From Thuidium tamariscinum (taxonomy: Eukaryota; Streptophyta; Bryopsida; Hypnales; Thuidiaceae): 64,000 nt of DNA. The translations under genes were made by a program, and so were the position numbers. Within the stretch, counting starts at the first letter, position 1. Every line of letters begins with the position of its first letter. Below are positions 12,708-24,157 of this stretch, piece by piece. Below the pieces are notes generated by a model, which was not told the DNA's origin, ran no database searches, and saw only the letters and a list, made by a program, of their open reading frames with translations. The DNA is taken from the NCBI GenBank assembly GCA_947034885.2, contig OX344758.2, forward strand, positions 21,541,067 to 21,605,066, written 5' to 3'.

Positions 12708-13027
12708 GGAAGCTGTACGCATTGTGCGAAGCAGCTGATTGGTGAGTTACTGAAGCAGCTTCTTTGTCTTTGGCACTTTGTAGCTTTGCTTTCTGCTACT
12801 TATTTTAGGAAGCCGAATCCGTTGCGCGAAGCAAGTGTTTGGGTAATGTTGCAAGAAATGCGAGTTCATCACGAGAGCAAGTTGGACGCACTGTGCATAG
12901 CAAAGCATTGGAAGAGCCTACGAAACTGGAATTTTCCCGGTCGGCAACTTTTTGATCTGCCTCCGTCTGTTTGGGCGTCAGAGTTTGAAAGCTGTACGCA
13001 TTGTGCGGACTACGAAGCTTCAGTTTG
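12708..13027 (+). repeat. Degenerate tandem motif around CTGTACGCATTGTGCGAAGC
   Basis: Related ~35-bp words occur four times: from 12708 (GAAGCTGTACGCATTGTGCG), near 12810 (GAAGCCGAATCCGTTGCGCG), near 12880 (GTTGGACGCACTGTGCATAG) and from 12987 (AAAGCTGTACGCATTGTGCG), each followed within about 15 bp by a T-TTGG or A-TTGG word. Spacing is irregular (70-110 bp). The stretch lies in an unusually long plus-strand open frame (12582-13133, 183 codons). Confidence 0.5.
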
Positions 13028-13090
13028 GAGCATCAGTCAAGCTCGTGTGAGTTTGAGATTCAGAGGTGCGTACAGCTTTCAAACTCCGAC
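12977..13090. repeat. Inverted repeat, 24-bp arms with 66-nt loop
   Basis: GTCAGAGTTTGAAAGCTGTA (12977 on) pairs with TACAGCTTTCAAACTCCGAC (ending 13090); 23 of 24 positions match over the full arms. It overlaps the last unit of the degenerate repeat. As RNA it would make a stable hairpin. Confidence 0.75.
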
Positions 13091-13130
13091 GACTTCCCTG
13101 ATGGGATTATCAAAAGCTCCCTCATGTAAC

Positions 13131-13408
13131 TAAGGGCCAGCCTCCATGTGAGCCGGGCCGGTCGAACTTGCAAGGGAGAGCTACAGTGAGAAGTGAGTGA
13201 TGACATTTTTATGTGGACATGTGGGTGGGGAGATATCCAGTAAGGAAAGCACAAGTAATGATTCCCTAATCGCCTTGTTCACTAATATCAGTGAAACTTG
13301 AGCTCATGCTTCTCCGCTCACCAAAGCCAGCAACACAATCGATGCGAGTTGCTTGTCTTGTAGCACTTTTGCTACCAACCCGACTCACATGGAAGCTAGG
13401 CCTAAAGG
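13131..13408. mobile_element. TIR element (278 bp) of the family also at 53817-54781
   Basis: Imperfect inverted repeats of about 30 bp: GGGCCAGCCTCCATGTGAGC near 13134 and the complement CTCACATGGAAGCTAGGCC near 13402. Both ends are closely similar to the two ends of the interrupted element at 53817-54781, including the TTGTAGCACTTTTGCTACCA word near the right end. No coding content. Confidence 0.75.
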
Positions 13409-13409
13409 T

Positions 13410-16199
13410 ATAGGTTCTAGGAAAAAAAACCCGCAGAAAGTCTTTGAATAAATCCAAAGATTGTGGCTAGAGATTTTCACAATCCGTCTGAAATTTTGGA
13501 AGAAAATTCAAAAATTGTGACTAGATGGTCTATAATATTGGCTGAAAATTCAAAAATTAAGAGTATATGGTCTGTATGTTGGATGAAGATTGTTTCTTCA
13601 GGAATTTCCCATAACAAGCTAAGGGGGTCATCCCTATGGTGGGAAGATATTATGCATTCCTAAATACATAAGAGAAATTTATCAGGTTTAAAGTCTCCAT
13701 GAAATTAAAAGAAGGATGATTTGAACCTATTTAATCACTCCTAATTGTTCTTAAACTAAACATACAATTTGAAAGAAAAGATATTAAACAAGTGTAATAA
13801 AAAGTACAAATTTATTCTCCCAAGTCAAAAGTGGCTTTTTAAGTAATTAAAGCTAAATACCAAAGTAGTAGCTTGTATGTTTGTAGGAAACGAATCGGAT
13901 CAATTTGAAAGCCTTATAAAAAAGAACAAAATGTACTTCAATAGAAAAAATAAAATGTCTTCTCACTCTCTCATTATTTAAATTATAAATCAATGGTTAG
14001 TACAATTTCAAACTCAAAGTCCTATATATCATGTACTTAAGGTGCACATAAATGCTCAACTTGCACTAGTTTGCATTGAAATTTTCAATTGATTAGTGTA
14101 CCAAAAATTGTAATAGCACATCCTAAAATTTCATACTATTTTGCACAAATAACTCATGACCTTCAACAAAAGTGAAGATAACGATAACTCCACTTTACAC
14201 TTTGCATAAAATAAACATTTATATATATAATCAAATTTAAGATTTTGATCTACAAGTTGAACATGAAAATTAAAAAAATAGTATGAAATTCAAAATATAA
14301 TACTTTCAATTGTAAAAGTCTACTTTAAAAACATTTAAGTTATTTCAATAGTTTTCAATGAGACTTCTAAATTTAATATGCTTGATGCAAGTTGAGTAGT
14401 TGACAAAACACTCTTTTGGTGTAAATTTTATAATTTGTAGCATTTGGAAATTTTATAATTTGTAGGTCATGTAGCCTAGGTATTCCTTCTCTCTCCCCCT
14501 GCCTTCTAAATTGTCCTCTACATCAAAGTTCACTATATAATTATTGCGAGCGTTTTTCAAGTTTATCAAAACACTATTTCTAAGTGCCTTGTGACAAGAT
14601 ACCTTAGATACTTTGTATAGTGTGGAAGTACTCAAATACATACATGAAGTTACTAGACTCTTCAATTTGCCCTTATTAAAAAGCATCATATTAAAATCAT
14701 TTTTGAATCAAAGAATCATTCAAAAGAGATACAAAAATTATTTCTTTTCACAATGAATGAAATCAATAATTTATTACAAAATGTTAAGATTCTATTGTTT
14801 TTTTATATTAATGCTCAAACTTCTCGATTAACCTCTAAATTCTCTAAATACTTAAAAACAATCAAATTTTCTATTTATATTGCGAAATGCAAATAAATTC
14901 ATAAATTTTTTTTTTCTGCATATCAAGGGTTGCTATTATGTGAGTCTAAGAGTGTAAGCCTATGAGCTAAAAAGACTATAAACCTATGTTATAGGGATCT
15001 ATATTATAGAAACCTTTCATAATTATAGTATAACTATGTTATAGAAACCTAGATTATAAGTGTTCATATTAGAAGTACCTTCAATGGTTGTTGAATATGT
15101 ACTTATAGATATGCTCAAGGCTCACATGCTCTGGTTTTCATACTTACACACTAGCATCGTTGGTTTCAATCTTCCTAGCTTAAAATTTTTGCACTACACA
15201 TTTTGAATTTTAAATGTTGAATACTTTGAATAGAATGTCTACGAAAAAAAATTCAAAAAACACATTTGAATTTCATTCTTTAAAAAACTATTAAGTAGAA
15301 GTAGATATAGGATTGAAGGAAAAATTAAATAATTAATATCTATAACAAAAGATGGAATTAAAAACCACTCATCCTAGTAATGAGATTGTTTTAGCAACTA
15401 CCTACAACTTGTTGATTATTTTTTTAAATTGCCAAAATTCATTATAAGAATGACTCCTATAAATTAGTTTTTCAAGAAGATGTTTAGATTGTTCAAAAAA
15501 CAAGATTCCTAACAACTTTCTCATCACTAATACAATTAAATATAATGAATAAAATCTTTCCATTTAGAAAAATACTTTCTATAAGAAACAAAATTATGGA
15601 AATTTTATTTTGAGTATTTGCAATTTCTTGGTGGTGTCCAAAAAAATTGGTTTTGAGTTTAGGATGGCATAAATTTTACTTTCAAAGTCAATTGAAATGA
15701 AAATAATATTTGTAGAATGCTAATTTGTTTTCCTATCTTCACAAAAAGTTTCAATAAACCGCAAGCAAATTTAGAATTGTAGAAGCCTATCCAAAATCAA
15801 TTTTGTTCCCCGAGGGAATAATGAAAGTTGAAGGATTAAAAAAAATTCCATCCACATTTTTCATCCATATTTGTGGATTTTAATAACTTCATCACTCCCC
15901 TGAAGATTACTTTCAACATTTTCTAAATAACAAGATAAAAAAATTTAGGCCATATGGTCACATTGGATTCTTTTAAGAACCTTTCATTACATAGTGTTTC
16001 ACTTATGTACACTTTAACACAACAAGTATAAGTGAAAGATAGATGCAAGTGAATGATGATCACACTATATGCAACAATATGAAAATTGTATAGATCACAT
16101 AATCTTGATTTTAAATATTGTGAACTACTATTTTGTACACTATGCAAACTCACAAAATTATAGAATTAATACAAGATTGTACTATTTGTAAAGGTTGAC
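13410..16199. other. Very AT-rich intergenic DNA
   Basis: No gene recognised; all frames are short and interrupted. It contains one member of an old dispersed repeat at 15170-15850 (listed separately). Confidence 0.45.
15170..15850 (+). repeat. Old dispersed repeat, direct copy at 36510-37190
   Basis: Collinear with 36510-37190 in the same orientation. Shared anchors in order are TTTTTGCACT, ATTAAGTAGAAGTAG (ATTAAATAGAAGTAG), GATGGAATTAAAA, AGAAGATG followed by TTAGATTG, CAAAAAACAAGATT and TCCAAAATC. Heavily diverged and non-coding; termini not defined. Confidence 0.6.
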
Positions 16200-16435
16200 A
16201 AATCACTTGTACACTACAAGAGACAGGGGTGTTTTAAGTATAGTCCTAAAGATAAGATTTTAAGTAACGACCTTCCTAAGAGAGTTTTAGTAAAAAACAC
16301 ATCTCTTTTTAGTAAAATTTTACTAGAAAGACACGTATTTCTTACTTAAAATCTTTTGAAAAGGTCATTACTTAAAATCTTATCTCTAGGACTATACTTA
16401 AAATATCCCTTTCTCTTGTAGTGTGCAAGTGATTT
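16200..16435. mobile_element. Near-perfect foldback element with CACTACAAGAG ends
   Basis: The whole 236 bp is an almost complete palindrome. The left half starts AATCACTTGTACACTACAAG and the right half ends with its near-complement CTTGTAGTGTGCAAGTGATT. Core ends CACTACAAGAG (16212) and CTCTTGTAGTG (16423) match the terminal motif of plant CACTA transposons. The pairing continues some 11 bp outside the CACTA ends on each side, so no target duplication can be read. A transcript would form one hairpin of about 110 bp, a shape that can feed small-RNA production. Confidence 0.85.
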
Positions 16436-17289
16436 GTTTAATTAATTATGATAATCTTTGAAATGCATTTCTCTTATTTATAATAAATAGAAGGATTTTT
16501 TGTCTATAATTTATAATTTTACCTCCCTTGAAGTTCTCTGAATAATTAATTTCAACTACTAGAGTCAAACACCTTTGTCTATTTAGGTAATTAAAAGTGA
16601 GTCCTAAAGTAAAGGATGTTCAAATTGACTTTGCAAAGGGCTAGAGTTACTAAACCATCATTCATCTTTTTTTAATTTAAAATTTATTCTAATTACACTA
16701 CATTTATGCAAATAATTGTAAATGGATCTCATACTACTTAAAATTTTCTACCAAGGTAGGAAGCCAATTGCAGATTGTTTAATAGTTGTATATGTCGTAT
16801 AATACCTCATCCTATACCGCTTGAATTATATGTATTATGTCTTGTTTGTTCTTTGGCTAGTTATGGTGATGCAACAAGTCTTTTAGTACCTTTGACAAGT
16901 TCTCGATGAAATTTAAATCTAATGAATTTGTAGGCCAATACAACTTCTAAATACCATGAGCAATCTTCTACTCATTCAAAAACTTGCTACAATAGACTGG
17001 AGCACATCTTCCATGAGTGTAAGTTCTTTTGAATGATCATGAATGAAATAAAAGCTAGACAATGTATCGTTGTACATATTGGGAATAAAATCAAATTTTG
17101 TTCATTTGTGTTCTAGCATTATGACTATAGGGCTTTTATTGAAGTCCATAAATGGCATTTATTTGATTGCAAGAAAGGGCTATACTATTTGGCATCACAA
17201 TCAAAGTGACTTTCATGCCATTGGATATAACTTTTGGGAAATTAAGCCAATGCACTTGAAATTTTTATTGAAGATGTCCAACTTGATAG

Positions 17290-17860
17290 TAATAAGATTC
17301 TTTATTTTTCAGAAATTTCCAAAAAACATTTTCTAATTAAATTTTAATTTAGCTAATTTGTCACACTTTGCGAATTAGGGTTTTTTAGTATTGTGGAGTA
17401 TCCAAAATTAGTGATGTAGACTTGAAATTTATGTGGTCTATTTCCACACTAGAAATTCATGTGTCCACCAAAAAGAATTTTAAAAAACATTATTTTATAT
17501 CCTCTACATTCATGCAAATAGGGACCTCTTACGCATGCAATTTTGAATATTGAAAATGGTTTCAAAATCATTCTTTTGGTGAAATATCATCACCATCAAT
17601 CTTTACCAAATTTCCAATTTTTACTTTTAAAAAAAATATCATTTCCTATTTTTTACAAGTTATTACAAAAAAAAATGTAAAAGTGCTCATTTTCATGAGA
17701 TTTTGCATTTGTCTAGTTCACCTACTTAGAAAATTTTCCTACACTTTTCCTTCATTGGGTACCTTCTTCTTCAAGAAATATACATTGAACATATTTTTTA
17801 TTTTTTTTAAATATTGTTTTTCAATTTTTTAAGTACTCTTGGAAAAAATATATATTATTC
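17290..17860 (+). repeat. Old dispersed repeat, inverted copy at 31160-31690
   Basis: The reverse complement of 31160-31690 runs along this block. Landmarks are AATTTGTCACA, TTAGGGTTTTTTA, CATTATTTT followed by ATCCTC, TCATCACCATCAA, CTCATTTTCATGAG and TTCCTTCAT. Both copies are followed, in different orientations, by a TTCTTGCAATCA word. Non-coding and strongly diverged. Confidence 0.55.
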
Positions 17861-18153
17861 GAAAATGAGACAAAAAATGGGAGGCCTTTCTTGCAATCAC
17901 CCATAAAAGGTCCCCAAATCATCATGGTGCAGCTTGTTGTGTTGTACATGTATAGACTACATAAAAACATATACATTTGTACTGAATCAAAGGATTTTTT
18001 TTTAGTTTCAAGATGCAGATGGAGTAAACCCTATTTTTTTACCTCAATTAAACAACTATTTGACATTAATTCTTTTAATTATATACTTGAAGACATTCCA
18101 AAACTTTATTTTGTTTTTCAATTTGTTGAAATGAAAGGTGAAGCTTGTTTTAA

Positions 18154-19077
18154 CCCCTAAAGTTCCATGACTATGTATTCACCAAAAACACTTGAAAACT
18201 GCCATTTCTAGTACACCTATCAATTTTCTTGCAAAAAACAATTTTTGACACATGTAACTGAAGGATCTTGTAGTATAATGTCTAAAAAACATGTGGTAAA
18301 AATTTCAGAAAATTCCACCGTGTGGATCAAAAGATATAAGCATTCAAATTCACCAAAACCATTTTTTCAATCCTGCAAAAAACCGGGCAACTGCACTTCA
18401 CAAGCTAACTTCTCAAGGAAAAAATGTTGAAAATGGTGGTGCCTCTTTGAATTCAGTTTCCTAAACAAGATGGAGATATGCTCAAAAAATTTCATGTCAT
18501 TTGGAATTGTACAACAAATAGGAAAAAAATAGTAAATAAAAAGAAGTAGAAAATGATTCATAATACTAAATTGTTAAGAATTTAACTATAGAATTAAAAA
18601 ATGACAATCCCAATGGTTGTAATGTTGTAATAATCAATCTACATCCTAGGGTTTTATTTATTTACAAAAATATTGAAAATTGATTGAAATAAATGACTTC
18701 GAAGTTTCTTTAATAGTGGAGAATCCATTACTGCCCGCAAACAAAAAAACCTCATAACTTTTGACTCTTTGATTGAAATGGAATGATTCAAAGCTTTCCA
18801 CTTATATATAAATGTAGAAAACCACTTAAAAATTTTCATTTTTGAAAAAAGTGATTTTTTCTGATCTGCCCGAACTGCCCAGTTACAAAAAAAAGTAACA
18901 TATTAGGCCATAACTTTTGACTCATATCTCCAAATGTCGTGAAATTTGGTACACATGAAGATATTCCTCGCCCCCACCTTCTACTAAAATTTCAACCCAA
19001 AATATTCAAATTTCCAATCGCACGTACCTGCCCAAAATTTCTATACAGCCAAAAAACGCATGTTGGTCCTTTAGGGG
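18154..19077 (+). mobile_element. TTAA-flanked TIR element, copy 1 (924 bp)
   Basis: Left end CCCCTAAAGTTCCA, right end GGTCCTTTAGGGG, with TTAA outside both (18150-18153 and 19078-19081). The interior matches the next element (19692-20619) along its length, for example AGGATCTTGTAGT/AGGATCTTTTAGT, AATTTCAGAAAAT, ATGATTCAAAGCTTTCCAC and CATAACTTTTGACTC. The two copies have almost equal length (924 and 928 bp), which supports the chosen ends. No transposase. Confidence 0.75.
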
Positions 19078-19180
19078 TTAAGAACCACAAATTGATTTTG
19101 AGAGTGAAAAAAAGAAATAACTCATAATTTGAGAGGAATTAGAAGTGAATTAATAAATGAAGGTCACTAATTTATTTGGT

Positions 19181-19478
19181 TGAGAATAAATAGAGAAATT
19201 TGATGTAGAATATATTATTTTATATAATAGTTGTAGGTGTTTATATGCAAGTATGTTTGCCAATCTTTATATAATAAATGGAAATACACAGAAAGAATTG
19301 CAAAAGATGTGTTCTCCTTGAATAACATTGGTGGTGTTTTGGAGGGAATACAAACACAAAGTGGATAGGCACTTTCTAAATAGGTCTCCATTCAAATCAA
19401 TATAGTATTGAGAATAAATAGAGAAATTTGATGTAGAATATATTATTTTATATAATAGTTGTAGGTGTTTATATGCAA
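19181..19478 (+). repeat. Perfect 70-bp direct repeat
   Basis: The 70 bp at 19181-19250 (TGAGAATAAATAGAGAAATT and on) recur without a visible change at 19409-19478, 158 bp apart. All else around here is old and diverged, so this is a recent duplication. It lies between two TTAA elements. Confidence 0.85.
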
Positions 19479-19533
19479 ACAATGTTTTCAATAATTTCAA
19501 ATATAATGGTCAATGATGTTTTGTTTGTTTTTA

Positions 19534-19548
19534 GGGGGGGGGGGGGGG
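19534..19548 (+). repeat. Run of 15 G
   Basis: A homopolymer of 15 G in an AT-rich setting. Its length is likely to vary or be mis-sequenced. A run of 12 G lies at 28128-28139. Confidence 0.9.
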
Positions 19549-19691
19549 ATAGTTCTACCTTCTATTGTAGATATTAGCTTCAAATACTCTTATGTAAGTT
19601 TTGATCAATCACAAAAGAAACACAATTGAACTTGTTTCAATTTTGAATAAAAGATTTTGTATATGTCTATATCAAGTGTTTCTCATATTAA

Positions 19692-20619
19692 CTCCTAAAG
19701 GTTTTTGACTATGTTTGCACCAAAACTGCTCCAAAACTATTATTTCTAGGACAACTATTAAATTTTAGAAAAAAAACATTTTTGGAATAATATAACCATA
19801 GGATCTTTTAGTGCACTAGTTTGAGAAGATGTAGAAAAAATTTCAGAAAATTTCGCCATGTAGTAGATTGCAAGATATTAGTGTTTGAAGTTACAAAAAT
19901 CCTTTTTTTAACACTACAAAAATGCGGGCAGCTATACTTCAGAAGGCCACATTTGTATGAAAAATATTCAAAATGGTTGTTACTTTTTGGATTCATTCTT
20001 CAATTCAAGTTGGCTACATGCTTGAAAAAATTTAAATCATTTCGAACTGTACAATATGTACAAAAAAAATAGTAAGTAGAGAGAAGTAGAGAATGATTCA
20101 AAACACTAAATTGTTAACAATTTATTTATTGAATTGAAAAATGCCAATCTCAATGGTTCAAATGTTGTAATAAACAATCTACACCCAATGTTGTTTGTTT
20201 GTTTTTCAAAAATATTGAAAATTGAATAAAATAAAGAATTTCAAAGTTTATTTTAGAGTAGAGAATCCATAACTACCTACAAACTAAAATTCTTCATAAC
20301 TTTTGACTCATTAATCCAAATAGAATGATTCAAAGCTTTCCACATATATATAAATCTATAAAACCAATTTCAAATTTTGGTTTCCAAAAAAATTGACTTT
20401 TTTTTATCTGCCCAAACGGCCCAAGTTGAGAAACAAACAACATATTGTGCGATAACTTTTCAACCATATTGTCAAAAGTCAAGAAAATTGTTGGATTTGA
20501 AATATACTCCTTGTCTACACCTTCTACTAAAGTTTGGTTCCAAAATATGGAAATCTCTAATCACTTGTACCTACCCAAAATTGCTATGTTGCCAAAAAAA
20601 CACTTTGGTCCTTTAGGGG
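19692..20619 (+). mobile_element. TTAA-flanked TIR element, copy 2 (928 bp)
   Basis: Left end CTCCTAAAGG, right end GGTCCTTTAGGGG (the same right terminus as copy 1), with TTAA on both sides (19688-19691 and 20620-20623). Same orientation as copy 1, which starts about 1.5 kb to the left. Non-coding. Confidence 0.75.
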
Positions 20620-20866
20620 TTAAGCATATATTTCCACAAAAAAAAAGTGTTGCTTACTCTAAATGAATCATGAATGCAATGTCTATTGAATATAAATGCC
20701 CTTGAAATAAATCTTTTATAAGGTTTCTAGTTTTGTATCTTTATTTGTGCATTTTCAAATGTCAATATCAACATTGCTGAATATACTATGAAGACACTCT
20801 AAATTTTTGCAATACCAACAATAAATTGTCCTAATGGTTTATTACTCATCCTCCAATTTGATATAA

Positions 20867-21137
20867 GGTGGGTACACCCAAAAGCGCCCTGTTCCTAAAA
20901 GTGCCATCTATAGTGCACATACATTTCCAAAATCAGTCATGTTCACAGACTGTAGATGGCGCTTTCAAAAATAGACTTTGACTGTTAATAACTTTTGTAT
21001 ACGGTATCCAAATCCTGCGTTCTTTGGTGCGTTGGAACATGCTTTCACTTGCCAATAAGACTACATAAAAATTTGAACTCATTAATAGCAGGAACTAGGC
21101 TCAGTATGAATAAGTGGCGCTTTTGGGTGTACCTACC
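20867..21137. mobile_element. MITE with GGTGGGTACACCC ends (271 bp)
   Basis: GGTGGGTACACCCAAAAGCG at 20867 and its complement CGCTTTTGGGTGTACCTACC ending at 21137 are inverted repeats of about 22 bp with a single mismatch. TAA precedes the left end and TTA follows the right end. The terminus resembles those of the elements at 25777, 32488 and 33908 (GGTAGAA.CACC). Non-coding. Confidence 0.85.
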
Positions 21138-21141
21138 TTAG

Positions 21142-22793
21142 TGGTTTTTTTCACTTGATGACTCTTCTATCTTTAATAATCCCACATTTCTATCTTTTTT
21201 TTAATTTTGACCAAAACAACCCTAGGATTTAAAAGGTTAAATGAAAGTATTTGGAGATTGCAAAGAGTTGAAAAGAAGGTAGTCACTTCTTTAGCACTTG
21301 GACGTCCACAATTTGGACAATAAACAAAGAGGTTCCAAGGACTTTTAATTATTTCCAATAAAACTTCTCATCCATCCTAATCAATACTTGACTTTTTTTG
21401 TTCTAGAAGCTACACTATGTATTGGCAACAAAACTTTTCATTCATCCAAACCAATGTTTAACCCTTAAAAGATGAATTGGTAATTGTAGAAGTCATCTCT
21501 TTTGGCATTGTATGAATAGTTGGTTAAAAGAAATCCAAAAGCACTTATAGAAAGTCAAACTACTATATAAGACATTCCCTTTCCAAGGATGAATAGTTAC
21601 ACTTGTCATTCATTGGCTAGAAGAGGGCTATTGCATTTATAGGTTAACTTTTCTTTGATAAGTTTTTGTGTGATGAAATTAAAGTAAATAATGTATTTTA
21701 AAAGATTTGAGCAAAAATATGGATAAATTTAAGAAAACATTCAGGTGCAAAGGGGTCAACAGTCTCCTAGTTATAGCATTTGGAAGCAACTTCCGGATAA
21801 TTACAAAAGAACACAAGAGTGAATTTTGAACTGCGTGATATGAGAAAAAAGAGGTCCGTGGAATTTGATGCAAAAACAAACTCGTGATAGCAATTTACAA
21901 GCGCAGTACAAACCCATCACTCAATACGTGCTACCTCCCATTCATGCAAGCCGAGTCATTCCCAAATATGAACAAGTAGAACAATGTCAGAGGAAATGTG
22001 CTTTAATTACAAGTTCAGTCCTCAAGACTTTATACAACAGAACGAATCTGGAATAGACTCTTCAAAATGGAAAAATGATAAAAAAAAGACTCGACCTGGT
22101 GAGTAGCCGCAGCCCAGTTCCACACCTCATCATCGTTGAGTCACAAACTTGGGTTCGTGCAATAATCAAGGTTCTGGGCCACAAAGCATCAAACACCAAA
22201 CCAACCGCACCCTCCCTATTTTGCTCCTATTCCAACATGCCCACCTCCCTCTAAACAAACACCCATGTGCAATGCTGCACAGATCATGCGAGAGGAACTG
22301 TGAACTTAAGCACATAAGTGACATTACAGTACGTCCTACAATCCTCAACAAAAACAAAACAAAAGGGGTCGTAGATTCTGAAGCTGAAACTATGAACCCT
22401 GCTTCAATTACACTTCACAAGACTGCCACCCCAGTCATCAAATCTGAGTGGCTGATCTGCATGTAAAAAGAACGCCTTGTCAGAATGAAGTAGACCTAAT
22501 TGCAATCGTAACCCCAAAAGCAACTACTTTGCTGAAATGGACACAATCCGAACACAAGCAAACCTACTTGCAACCTCACATGAAGAAAATTCCGGGATCG
22601 GAATGTGAGAGCTAGCGTAAGGTCGATTTGGGGAGCTGGCCTAGGGTCTAAGCTATAATTAGCCAAGACTTTGAAAAATCATAGTTTATTTACAGTGTCC
22701 AAAAAACACATGATTAATTCTCTTTAAGTTGCCAATAAAAGTGGACCCAGTCTAAGAATTCAAACTACGATCACTTGGAGACCTTACCGAATT
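21142..22793. other. Intergenic DNA and likely 3' UTR of the next gene
   Basis: No gene recognised from 21142 to about 21850. From about 21850 to 22793 the base composition rises towards that of the minus-strand gene starting at 22794, and its 3' UTR probably lies here. Confidence 0.4.
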
Positions 22794-24136
22794 TCAATGA
22801 TCAGCAGCAGTCTCAACAGTAAGGTCGGACTGGTCCAGAGAATCCCCGTTGCGTTGCCACAGGTAGTTCTTGGCCTCCACTCGAATCTGCACAACCAGGT
22901 CATGGTCAGAGGTCAGTTCGAACTCAAATCGTCTAATAGGTGCTAAAATTTGCGAAAGGAAGACATAAAAGTCGAAAATTTAAACCAAAATAATGCATCT
23001 AAGTGACGTGCACCCTGTTATTAGGGCTCATTGCATACCTTGTCAGACAAGACCCGGGACAACACACCGTTCCAGGCATTACGCTCTGAAGATGGAATCC
23101 AGTTCCAACCCAAACGTGGCTCTGCTCTTACCCTGCACCAGTCCACACAATACAGTGTCAGTGATTCGAAAAACATTTCAGACACACTCACAGCGTCTTA
23201 CCATACCTAGCATATCCTCATTATGAATAATTCGAGTTCATTATCCCTGTAATTAACTTTCATCTTTCCTTCGCTACAATATACAATCTTCCTAGAACCA
23301 AAAAAGAAGAGCCTTGGGGTTTGATGGCGAGTGGTAAGATTCTTACCCAATAAGCATGAAGTGGACATTCTTGGCATGTGTTTTAATGAGAGCCAAGACT
23401 GCGGAGTTGCGAAGCGAGCCCTTCTCTCCAATCTCTTCCTTGTTGACTACAGCCTCCATGGGTGCCAAATTGACCATCGTAAGTACGGCTTCCTTCTGAG
23501 TCTCACTCATCACATCCGATGCATCAAGCTGTTGCTTCACATACAGGGACAGAAGGTCGCGGTCATCATATGGAACCACCGTCTCTGCTATAACCACGGT
23601 TTTGAGCTCCAATGTGGAGTAATCGTTGATCTTCTTCAGCATGTCACTGTCGGTCTCCCTGGAATATAAGTCAGAAGTGGATGAGTATAACCAGACGATT
23701 ACTTGTTAATAATAGACAAAGACAATCTAACCAAACTTGATATTCTTCATCATAATTCCCACATGGCAAGTACTCACATACACCGACTGTTTGCAGTCAC
23801 ATTGGAAACCTACCCTCCAACATATCAATGTACTAAGCCAAAAATTCGATCTGGTCATAGAAGATTGATGAATAAGGAAACTTACAAGGTTTGTGCTTCC
23901 AAGATTTTCCCCTTGTCAAGTAGGACTTGCAGAGGAGAGAATTGCTCAGTGTCGTTCTTCACAGGAAAGGAACCTCCCGTGGATTTCTGGTCTCGGTTGG
24001 GAATCAAACCGAACGAGGCATACAAAATGCACATGAAGAACAACATGAGCCTCAGCAGGTGCCATACCGTTTTGACGTCTTCCGCAGAGTACGGCCGTCG
24101 TGAACCCGACACTTCGCAATACTGTACGTGACTCAT
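22794..24136 (-). CDS. Single-pass membrane protein of unknown function, four coding exons
   Basis: I do not recognise the family. Coding exons on the minus strand: 23886-24136, 23347-23658, 23039-23132 and 22794-22886, with GT-AG introns and phases that join to 249 residues. The ATG at 24136 directly follows an in-frame TAA. Residues about 25-45 (WHLLRLMLFFMCILYASFGL) are one hydrophobic segment, preceded by a short polar N-terminus; the remaining ~200 residues are soluble, charged and Leu-rich (KTVVIAETVVPYDDRDLLSL; TQKEAVLTMVNLAPMEAVVN). A signal-anchor protein is likely, side of membrane unknown. The last exon ends RVEAKNYLWQRNGDSLDQSD and a short tail. Conserved gene structure and clean splice sites argue for a real gene. 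Confidence 0.8.
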
Positions 24137-24157
24137 CTTCACTTACAAACTCTCGAT

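Noticed and set aside
12582..13133. 183-codon plus-strand frame as a gene
   Set aside because: Built of degenerate repeats and runs through what looks like a splice donor. Kept as a finding, not as a CDS.
19534..19548. G-quadruplex-type regulatory site at the run of 15 G
   Set aside because: A single homopolymer in intergenic DNA; it may even be a sequencing artefact.
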